A stretch of 8,665 nt of DNA from an uncultured Blautia sp. (lineage in GTDB: Bacteria > Bacillota > Clostridia > Lachnospirales > Lachnospiraceae). Below are positions 1 to 5,120 of this stretch, in pieces (within the stretch, counting starts at the first letter, position 1; each line of letters begins with the position of its first letter). The notes under the pieces are model-generated. The model was not told the origin of the DNA. It did no database searches and was given only the letters and a program-made list of their open reading frames with translations. The position numbers and the translations under genes were made by a program. The DNA lies in the NCBI GenBank assembly GCA_902476765.1, contig CABSEJ010000136.1:1-8665 (forward strand), in the 5' to 3' direction.

Positions 1-30
1 CTTTAGCTGACATCTGCCTTTCATGCGAGT

Positions 31-51
31 GCGCATCGCTGTGCGAAGCGC
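31..51. repeat. Hairpin 1 of the left-end hairpin block
   Basis: Arms 31-39 and 43-51 pair around a 3-base loop (TGT) with a single A-A mismatch, giving GCGC-A-TCGC against GCGA-A-GCGC. There is no T-run on either side except the short TTTT at 52-55, so on the plus strand it could also act as a weak terminator. It directly abuts hairpin 2. Confidence 0.6.
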
Positions 52-95
52 TTTTCATGATATAGGAAAGTGAGAACTTTCCTATATCATGAAAA
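52..95. repeat. Hairpin 2: 20-bp perfect inverted repeat with GAGA loop
   Basis: Bases 52-71 are perfectly complementary to 76-95, leaving a four-base loop GAGA (72-75), a GNRA-type loop if transcribed from the plus strand. A flawless 20-bp stem is far longer than needed for a terminator. Its outer arms also supply the T-run of the adjoining minus-strand terminator, so the two structures would compete in RNA. Confidence 0.85.
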
Positions 96-147
96 AGAAT
101 CCTGCTTTGCAGGATTCTCCGCCTGGGTTGGGTCGCTTTAGCGACAT
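82..147 (-). CDS. 21-codon mini-ORF inside the hairpin block (doubtful)
   Basis: On the minus strand GGAGAGGAG lies just upstream (TT spacing after the last G) of ATG at 147, opening a 21-residue frame that begins MSLKRPNPGG, contains ESCKAGFFF and ends with TAG at 82-84. The close ribosome site and its position in the bulge of hairpin 4 are suggestive of a leader peptide or small protein, but spacing is short, most of the frame consists of the terminator hairpin, and the sequence has no known domain. I do not recognise it; it may be a chance frame in a structured repeat. Confidence 0.2.
   Translation of the reverse strand: MSLKRPNPGGESCKAGFFFMI
92..118 (-). terminator. Rho-independent terminator of the serine hydrolase transcript (hairpin 3)
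   Basis: On the minus strand a 10-bp perfect stem (109-118 with 96-105, core GAATCCTGC/GCAGGATTC) closes a 3-base AAA loop and runs straight into TTTTT (92-96). This is the form of a strong intrinsic terminator for minus-strand transcription. It lies about 95 bp after the serine hydrolase stop at 214. Confidence 0.75.
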
Positions 148-165
148 AACTCCTCTCCAACCCAG
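123..165. repeat. Hairpin 4: stacked double stem with an 11-base one-sided bulge
   Basis: Outer stem 123-131/157-165 (CTGGGTTGG with CCAACCCAG) and inner stem 132-136/141-145 (GTCGC-TTTA-GCGAC) are both perfect and stack directly on the 5' side, with 146-156 bulged on the other. Read on the minus strand, the bulge displays AGAGGAG, a ribosome-binding sequence, and the ATG of the 21-codon mini-ORF sits at the junction. Confidence 0.7.
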
Positions 166-174
166 TGTGCTCCT

Positions 175-190
175 GCCCGGAGGGCTTTTT
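175..190 (+). terminator. Candidate plus-strand terminator (hairpin 5)
   Basis: GCCC (175-178), loop GGA, GGGC (182-185) and then TTTTT (186-190) form a short intrinsic terminator for transcription entering from the left edge. The stem is only 4 G-C pairs, and CTCC (170-173) could instead pair with GGAG (179-182). It may end a plus-strand gene lying left of the window, making this a convergent intergenic region. Confidence 0.5.
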
Positions 191-213
191 GTATCCCTTG
201 TCTTGTATATTTT

Positions 214-1266
214 TTACGGATTTAAGGCGTCGTATACTGTATTGGAAAGCTCATGTATATTGGTGTATACAGAAGCCGCATTATTGAAATCCTGAGTCAT
301 GATACAGAGAATAAAGTCTGTCTCTTCCCCATACACAATAGCTGCATCGTGCTGTACCTGAGAAGTTTCCCCTGTTTTGTTGGCCACTTTCACATCCCCG
401 GAAAAGCTGTCCGGAATCTTCACTGTATTTTCCTGATTCAACAGAAAATGCAGCATTTCACCGGAGTCCTCCTGAGAACCGCACATGCCTTCATAAATTT
501 TCTCCAACAGCTTTCCACAGTCCTCTACACAAGTTTCATTATCTCCCAGCCCGTCCACAGCCTTGCTGGAATAGGCAGGATGAAGAGTGGTATGGATTCC
601 CGTTCCTGTATAGCCTTCTTCCTCTAAATAGTCATTGATATATCCACAGCCCTCAGCAAAATCTCTGCCGGGTGACTGCATTTTTACCAGCTCATTGTAG
701 GCTTCGTTATCTGACACTTCTATCATTTCCTCCAAAAGCCTTTTAATCTCTGCGTTAGCAGATTTACTGCTGCCTGTATATGCGCTTTCATTTTCCATTA
801 CCCGGTCCATATTTTCATAAGTGGCAGCCATAACAAAGAGCTTCACCAGACTGGCGGGATACATACTTTGATTGTTAATAACAATCTGATTTTTGTAATC
901 CAGCTCTTCAATATACACGCTCCATTCTCCGCTATAGTCTGCAACCAGGCTCTCCACCTGGCTCTGGAGGTTTTCCATGGTTTCCGTCATTTCTTCCTTC
1001 TTTTTCTCATTCTCCTGCTGCTTCTTCTGCTTCTCTTCCTCTTCCTGAATTGCCGCTGCCTGCCGGGCCTCCTCTTCTGCCTGAGCCTCCTGTTTTTCCT
1101 TTATGGCTGCTCTGACATTATGTATCAAACCTCCTATGAGAATAAGTCCCACCATGGACACCGCAAAAAGAAAAATTCTTCTCCGCAGGATTGCCTTTCT
1201 TCTGGCCTGGAGCATTCGCCTTCTTCTTTCCCTCCGAAGCTCCTCTTCCCTCTGACTGTTTTTCAT
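214..1266 (-). CDS. Membrane-anchored serine hydrolase of class A beta-lactamase / PBP-like fold
   Basis: A 350-residue protein. Order of parts: a very basic cytoplasmic N-terminus with RRERRRRM and RRKAILRRR (residues 1-30), one hydrophobic segment (about 31-48), a Glu/Lys/Gln-rich coiled coil (about 54-108), then an extracytoplasmic serine hydrolase domain (about 110-350). The three active-site motifs are SxxK (Ser139-Lys142, ASLVK), SDN (185-187) and KTG (297-299). No ExxLN-type omega-loop glutamate of true class A beta-lactamases is visible, so a transpeptidase/carboxypeptidase-like or wall-associated role is as likely as antibiotic hydrolysis. The reading frame is open up to 1353, but I chose ATG at 1266 because AAGGGG lies about 7 bases upstream and the upstream promoter elements fall inside the longer version. 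It is separated from the metabolic operon by 117 bp and looks unrelated to it. Confidence 0.88.
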   Translation of the reverse strand: MKNSQREEELRRERRRRMLQARRKAILRRRIFLFAVSMVGLILIGGLIHNVRAAIKEKQEAQAEEEARQAAAIQEEEEKQKKQQENEKKKEEMTETMENLQSQVESLVADYSGEWSVYIEELDYKNQIVINNQSMYPASLVKLFVMAATYENMDRVMENESAYTGSSKSANAEIKRLLEEMIEVSDNEAYNELVKMQSPGRDFAEGCGYINDYLEEEGYTGTGIHTTLHPAYSSKAVDGLGDNETCVEDCGKLLEKIYEGMCGSQEDSGEMLHFLLNQENTVKIPDSFSGDVKVANKTGETSQVQHDAAIVYGEETDFILCIMTQDFNNAASVYTNIHELSNTVYDALNP

Positions 1267-1324
1267 ATCTTTTCCCCTTATTAAAATCCAACACAAGGAA
1301 AGCCTTGATTGTCCTTTTTTATTT

Positions 1325-1353
1325 ATAATATATTTTTCTTCCCCTTTCGTCAA
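1325..1353 (-). promoter_or_regulatory. Sigma-A-type promoter of the serine hydrolase gene
   Basis: On the minus strand TTGACG (1348-1353) is followed after exactly 17 bases by TATTAT (1325-1330), a near-consensus housekeeping promoter. It lies about 60 bp upstream of the ATG at 1266 and downstream of the hbd stop, so the serine hydrolase can be expressed independently of the butyrate-type operon. A small hairpin (1294-1298 pairing with 1303-1307) falls in the leader but has no T-run. Confidence 0.7.
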
Positions 1354-1383
1354 ATAGAAAGTATATTTTTTGATCCCAGCCTG

Positions 1384-2220
1384 TCAGGAATACTGATAAA
1401 ATCCCTGTCCGGTCTTTTTCCCCAGCTTTCCGGCCCGAACCATTTTCCGCAGCAGGGGATGAGGGCGGTATTTCGGATCTCCTGTCTCTTTTTGGAGCAC
1501 TTCCATTATAGCAAGAACAACATCCAGGCCCACCAAATCTCCCAGAGCCAAAGGCCCCATAGGATGATTCGCTCCTAGTTTCATAGCCGTATCAATATCT
1601 TCCGGGGAGGCAGTACCTTCTGCCCAGAGGCAGACAGCCTCGTTGATCATAGGTATCAGAATCCGGTTTACCACAAAACCAGGCCCTTCCTGAACCTGAA
1701 CCGGTACCTTGCCGATTGCTGTACAGATTTTCTTCAAGGTTTCCATGTGCTCTCTCAAAGAATCCTCCCCGCACACAATCTCCACTAATTTCATTACCGG
1801 AGCAGGATTAAAAAAATGCATACCTAAAACAGGAACTCCGGCATCTCTGCTGATTTCTGTTACAGAAAGGGACGAAGTATTTGTAGCATAAATGCAGGAT
1901 GGCGAACAGAATCCGCCCAGTTCCCGGAAGGTCTGTTTCTTGACTTCTATATTTTCTGCCGCTGCCTCTATAATCAGGCCACAGTCTTTTAAGTCTTCTT
2001 TTACTCCGGGTGTGATATTGCCAAGTATCCTTTCTGCCTCTCCAGCCTGAATTTTTCCCTTAGTCTCCATTCTCCTAAGAACAGAGCGAACGGCATCTTT
2101 TCCTTTTTCCGCCAGATCCATGTGAAGATCACAGAGAATCACCTGGAATCCCTGGGCCTGGGCAAAGGTCTGGGCGATTCCCCTTCCCATGGTTCCGGCG
2201 CCGATTACACCTACTATCAT
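1384..2220 (-). CDS. hbd: 3-hydroxybutyryl-CoA dehydrogenase
   Basis: A 278-residue NAD(P)-dependent dehydrogenase that interconverts 3-hydroxybutyryl-CoA and acetoacetyl-CoA. The Rossmann motif is GVIGAGTMG (Gly7, Gly9, Gly12). The catalytic set follows: Ser116/Ser117 in TNTSSLS, His135 in MHFFNPAPVMKLVE with Glu147 ending that block, and Asn185 in GFVVNRILIPMINEA. The C-terminal domain keeps GANHPMGPLALGDLVGLD (216-233) and ends in KKTGQGFYQYS. Length is standard for short, unfused clostridial Hbd. ATG at 2220 overlaps the crotonase stop by 4 bp and has an AGGTGG-type site inside the crotonase 3' end. It is the last gene of the thl-crt-hbd operon; no convincing terminator follows, and the next gene has its own promoter. 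Confidence 0.95.
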   Translation of the reverse strand: MIVGVIGAGTMGRGIAQTFAQAQGFQVILCDLHMDLAEKGKDAVRSVLRRMETKGKIQAGEAERILGNITPGVKEDLKDCGLIIEAAAENIEVKKQTFRELGGFCSPSCIYATNTSSLSVTEISRDAGVPVLGMHFFNPAPVMKLVEIVCGEDSLREHMETLKKICTAIGKVPVQVQEGPGFVVNRILIPMINEAVCLWAEGTASPEDIDTAMKLGANHPMGPLALGDLVGLDVVLAIMEVLQKETGDPKYRPHPLLRKMVRAGKLGKKTGQGFYQYS

Positions 2221-2981
2221 CTCTTTCCACCTCGCTTATCCACAAATGCCCCCATTCGCTTTCTCTGATCTTCCTGTTCAAAGCAGCTGGCAAACAGCCG
2301 ATTCTCCTGCTCCAATCCTTCTGCCAGCTTCGTATCCATTCCCCCATTCACTGCTTTCTTTGCAGCTCGTACTGCACCAAAGGACTTTCCTGCAATTTCC
2401 GCCCCAAGGACATCTGCCTGTTCCTCTAACTTTTCTGAAGGATATACGCCATTTACAAGTCCTATACGCCAGGCGTCCTGAGCCCTTAGTTTTCTGCCCG
2501 TATAAATCATTTCCTTAGCCATCCCTGGCCCTATCAGCCTGGCCAGACGCTGGGTTCCTCCAAATCCTGGAAGAATCCCAAGTCCCGTCTCCGGGAGGCC
2601 GAAAACCGCATTTTCTGAACAGATTCGAATATCACAGCTTAATGCCAGTTCACATCCCCCACCCAGAGCATAGCCGTTTACCGCAGCAATCACCGGTGCA
2701 GGGAAGTTTTCCAGAAGTCCGAAAACCTTCTTTCCTTTTTTACCGAACCGATACGCTTCCTCTTTGGTAAAATTTTTCATCTGGCCAATATCCGCCCCTG
2801 CTGCAAAAGCCTTTTCACCTTCCCCGGTAACTATCAGACATCCTATATCCATCTCAGACAAATGTTCCAGTTCCTCTTCTAATTCCTCCAGAACCTGGAG
2901 ATTCAATGCATTCAGCGCCTGAGGTCTGGCAATTTTCAGAACGCCTCCATAGTTTTTTTTCTGATACCTGATGGTTTCCAA
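2217..2981 (-). CDS. crt: Enoyl-CoA hydratase / crotonase (short-chain), TTG start
   Basis: A 254-residue crotonase-fold enzyme that reversibly hydrates crotonyl-CoA to 3-hydroxybutyryl-CoA. The two catalytic glutamates are present with the family spacing of 20 residues: Glu111 in GYALGGGCELALSCD and Glu131 in LPETGLGILPGFGGTQRL. The oxyanion-hole segment KAFAAGADI (57-65) is also clear. The start is TTG at 2981: there is no in-frame Met before residue 44, the N-terminal METIRYQKKN fits the family, and GGAAGG lies 7 bases upstream, overlapping the thiolase stop. Its TGA overlaps the next ATG (ATGA), so translation is probably coupled to both neighbours. The family includes enzymes with other acyl chain preferences, but the thiolase/dehydrogenase context favours the C4 substrate. 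Confidence 0.92.
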   Translation of the reverse strand: METIRYQKKNYGGVLKIARPQALNALNLQVLEELEEELEHLSEMDIGCLIVTGEGEKAFAAGADIGQMKNFTKEEAYRFGKKGKKVFGLLENFPAPVIAAVNGYALGGGCELALSCDIRICSENAVFGLPETGLGILPGFGGTQRLARLIGPGMAKEMIYTGRKLRAQDAWRIGLVNGVYPSEKLEEQADVLGAEIAGKSFGAVRAAKKAVNGGMDTKLAEGLEQENRLFASCFEQEDQRKRMGAFVDKRGGKR

Positions 2982-2985
2982 CTTC

Positions 2986-4173
2986 TCACCTTCCCTCTTC
3001 TCGTTCTATTGCCGCTGCACATCCCATGCCTCCTCCGATACACAAAGCAGCTAATCCTCGTTTTGCCTGTCTTCTCTCCATTTCATAGAGAAGCGTTACC
3101 AAAATCCGGCAGCCCGATGCGCCCACCGGATGTCCCAGGGCAATCGCTCCCCCATTTACGTTCAATCTGTCCTGAGGAATATCCAGTTCCCTGGCTACCG
3201 CAATAGACTGAGCCGCAAAAGCTTCATTAGCCTCAATCAGATCGAAATCACGAATCGCAAGTCCGGTCTTCTGCATTACTTTCCGGCTTGCCTCTACCGG
3301 ACCGATTCCCATAATAGCCGGATCTACCCCGGCCAGGGCCCCCGCTTTCCATACGGCCATAGGCTTCACCTGAAGCTCCCTGGCTTTCTCCTCGCTAAGA
3401 AGAATCACTGCAGCCGCCCCGTCATTTATTCCTGATGAGTTTGCGGCGGTCACTGTTCCGCCTTCCAAAAATGCCGGACGCAGCCTGGCAATACTTTGCA
3501 CAGTAGTTTCCGGACGTATGCCCTCATCTTCTTTGAATAGAATCGTTTCCTTTTTCTTTTTTACCGTTACGGGAACAATCTCTTCCTGAAACCTTCCCTG
3601 TTCTCTGGCAGCCGCAGCTTTTTCCTGGCTCAAAACTGCAAATGCATCTTGTTCTTCCCTGGAAATCCCCCATCTTTCTGCAATATTTTCTGCAGTAATT
3701 CCCATATGGTACTGATGAAAGGCGTCTGTCAGCGCATCATGAACCATTGTATCCATCAGCACGCTATCTCCCATCCGGCAGCCGAACCGGCCCTGAGGAA
3801 CCGCATAAGGGGACATAGACATATTTTCCATACCTCCGGCTACAACAATCTCTGCGTCACCGGCCAAAATCATTTCCGCCGCCTGGTTCACACAGTTTAA
3901 TCCGGAACCACATACTACATTCATGGTTACTGCAGGTGTTGTTACCGGAATCCCTGCTTTTATAGATGCCTGACGGGCTACATTCTGACCCAGCCCGGCC
4001 TGAATCACACATCCCATATAAACCTGGTCCACATCCTCAGGAGCAATCTCCGTTCTCCTAATTGCTTCTTTTATGACAACAGCGCCCAAATCCGCCGTAC
4101 TCACAGAACTCAGCGTTCCTCCAAGAACACCGATGGGTGTGCGGCAGGCTCCGGCAAGTATAATTTTTCTCAT
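2986..4173 (-). CDS. thlA: Acetyl-CoA acetyltransferase (acetoacetyl-CoA thiolase)
   Basis: A 395-residue biosynthetic-type thiolase that condenses two acetyl-CoA to acetoacetyl-CoA or cleaves acetoacetyl-CoA back, in the cytoplasm. All catalytic elements are visible at the positions of the Zoogloea enzyme: nucleophile Cys88 in NVVCGSGL, Asn316 in NEAFA, His348 in GGAIALGHPVGASG, and Cys378 in CIGGGMG. The N-terminal ILAGACRTPIG and MENMSMSPY are also typical, and the length is normal. ATG at 4173 has AAAGGAG five bases upstream. It is the first gene of a tight operon: the crotonase start follows its stop by only 4 bp. A candidate promoter and repeated GGGGAAAT motif lie upstream. Functionally it closes the route between crotonyl-CoA and acetyl-CoA with the next two genes. 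Confidence 0.95.
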   Translation of the reverse strand: MRKIILAGACRTPIGVLGGTLSSVSTADLGAVVIKEAIRRTEIAPEDVDQVYMGCVIQAGLGQNVARQASIKAGIPVTTPAVTMNVVCGSGLNCVNQAAEMILAGDAEIVVAGGMENMSMSPYAVPQGRFGCRMGDSVLMDTMVHDALTDAFHQYHMGITAENIAERWGISREEQDAFAVLSQEKAAAAREQGRFQEEIVPVTVKKKKETILFKEDEGIRPETTVQSIARLRPAFLEGGTVTAANSSGINDGAAAVILLSEEKARELQVKPMAVWKAGALAGVDPAIMGIGPVEASRKVMQKTGLAIRDFDLIEANEAFAAQSIAVARELDIPQDRLNVNGGAIALGHPVGASGCRILVTLLYEMERRQAKRGLAALCIGGGMGCAAAIEREEGR

Positions 4174-4205
4174 GTATACTCCTTTAATCTTACTTTACGT
4201 CTGTA

Positions 4206-4233
4206 ATATTAAAATGAATGGGGAAATAAAGAA
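4206..4233 (-). promoter_or_regulatory. Candidate promoter for thl-crt-hbd
   Basis: On the minus strand TAATAT (4206-4211) is a fair -10 element, with a weak TTCTTT (4228-4233) 16 bases upstream. It lies about 35-60 bp before the thiolase ATG. The -35 match is poor, which would fit a promoter needing or responding to a regulator; the GGGGAAAT copy at 4220-4227 lies in its spacer. Confidence 0.35.
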
Positions 4234-4259
4234 TCGTTTTTAATAGAATTTGGGGAAAT
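4220..4259. repeat. Direct repeat GGGGAAAT in the thl promoter region (candidate operator)
   Basis: GGGGAAAT occurs at 4220-4227 and 4252-4259, each preceded by GAAT (GAATGGGGAAAT at 4216-4227 and GAATTTGGGGAAAT at 4246-4259). The copies are 32 bp apart, close to three helical turns, so a dimeric or tetrameric regulator could bind both on one face. A looser relative, ATTTTCCCAGATAATTCC on the plus strand, is at 5038-5055 upstream of the GntR gene. A binding role is inference. Confidence 0.3.
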
Positions 4260-4264
4260 CATAT

Positions 4265-4331
4265 GAAAAAGAAAGGCATATTTCCGGAAAGGGAGCCGTA
4301 TGTGTGCTGCAGACCGGCTCCGGCTTCCGAA
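4265..4331 (-). terminator. Candidate rho-independent terminator after the GntR gene
   Basis: Read on the minus strand, GGAGCCG (4315-4321) pairs perfectly with CGGCTCC (4292-4298) around a 16-base loop. Outer flanks 4325-4331 and 4282-4289 pair further with one bulged base. A T-rich tract, CTTTCTTTTTC, follows at about 4265-4275. It starts about 12 bp after the GntR stop and would separate the regulator from thl. The long loop and the gap before the T-run make it weaker than a textbook terminator. Confidence 0.4.
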
Positions 4332-4342
4332 AATCTTATCCA

Positions 4343-4984
4343 TTATATAAGCTGCGTATCTCTCATCAGCTTAATATGTTCATTGTTGTTTTCTTTAATA
4401 GTCTTAATATCCTTCTCTTCGATTGCTTTGACAATATTCAAATGCAGCATCCAGGACAGATCAATGACTTCTTCCATTCTCTTTGAATCTTTTAAATTTT
4501 TTCTGACAATCAAAGATAAGGTTTCAATCTCATTTATGTACTTAATCAGCCGTTTTGATCTGGATATATCCGCCGCCAGAAGATGAAACTGAATATCATG
4601 ATGGGCATGGCATTTGATCTGTTCTTCCCTTGGCATATTCTGAAAAGTATAAATATGTTCATATAACTTCTGCACATCTTCTTTTGCTGCCCTCTGTGCA
4701 CATTTTATATAACAAAATTCTTCCAACACCTGCCGAAGCTCCAGGATATCTTCCAGTTCTTCTTTAGAAGGCTGCACACAATAAAGCCCTTTTCGTTTTA
4801 TATACGTGATAAAACCGTTCTGACAAAGCTGATTCACCGCTTCTCTTACAGGTGTACGGCTGGTTCCGATCTCCTCTGCAATCAAGTCCTCCCGAATCCT
4901 GTCACCCGGCTTTATATCGCCTTCCAATATCTTATTTAATATATAATTATATGCATTTTCCGTAAGTACGGTATTACTTTGCAT
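4343..4984 (-). CDS. GntR-family transcriptional regulator, FCD (FadR) subfamily
   Basis: A 213-residue cytoplasmic DNA-binding protein. Residues about 8-72 form the winged helix-turn-helix: EGDIKPGDRI (21-30), LIAEEIGTSRTPVREAVNQL (34-53) and GFITYIKRKGLYC (57-69) are the classic GntR pattern. Residues about 75-207 are the all-helical FCD ligand domain; Asp130, His134 (DIQFH), His181 (LHLNIV) and His203 (NEHIKL) sit where metal-binding FCD proteins place their ligands, so a metal-assisted carboxylate or acyl effector is plausible. ATG at 4984 is preceded by GGGGAGG about 10 bases upstream. It lies between the dehydratase operon and the thl-crt-hbd operon in the same direction, with 136 and 169 bp intergenic spaces, which makes it the obvious local regulator of either or both. 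The effector and operator are not determinable here. Confidence 0.93.
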   Translation of the reverse strand: MQSNTVLTENAYNYILNKILEGDIKPGDRIREDLIAEEIGTSRTPVREAVNQLCQNGFITYIKRKGLYCVQPSKEELEDILELRQVLEEFCYIKCAQRAAKEDVQKLYEHIYTFQNMPREEQIKCHAHHDIQFHLLAADISRSKRLIKYINEIETLSLIVRKNLKDSKRMEEVIDLSWMLHLNIVKAIEEKDIKTIKENNNEHIKLMRDTQLI

Positions 4985-5027
4985 GAAAATGTCGCCTCCC
5001 CGGTATTCTTATAATATAGGTAACTTA

Positions 5028-5033
5028 ATTATA
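5028..5033 (-). promoter_or_regulatory. Possible -10 element for the GntR gene in the 136-bp intergenic region
   Basis: The space between the dehydratase stop and the GntR ATG (4985-5120) is A+T-rich and contains a perfect minus-strand TATAAT at 5028-5033, about 45 bp before the ATG, but no recognisable -35 at normal spacing. A second TATTAT at 5011-5016 is an alternative. I see no clear terminator for the dehydratase operon here, so read-through into the regulator is possible. Confidence 0.3.
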
Positions 5034-5120
5034 TATTATTTTCCCAGATAATTCCACATACTTACAAAGATTCTTATTTTTCTCTCTTTCCCCGCCATTC
5101 TTTGTATTTCCTATAAAGTT

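Noticed and set aside
1..190. CRISPR array
   Set aside because: There are several palindromes but no regularly spaced identical repeats with unique spacers.
89..295. 68-codon plus-strand frame beginning MKKNPALQDS
   Set aside because: It starts inside the 20-bp hairpin, has no ribosome-binding sequence, runs through a terminator and then antisense into the serine hydrolase 3' end. It is best explained by the structured block.
868..1284. 138-codon plus-strand frame rich in Leu and Phe, resembling a membrane protein
   Set aside because: It is the complement of the Glu/Lys-rich coiled coil and membrane segment of the serine hydrolase; GAA/AAG runs read backwards as TTC/CTT give Phe/Leu.
1294..1307. 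Small hairpin between hbd and the serine hydrolase as an hbd terminator
   Set aside because: Only 5 bp, located downstream of the serine hydrolase promoter, and no T-run follows on the minus strand.
1267..1353. N-terminal extension of the serine hydrolase to position 1353
   Set aside because: The added residues would span the promoter's -10 and -35 and have no ribosome site; ATG at 1266 has one and begins directly before the basic/TM segment.
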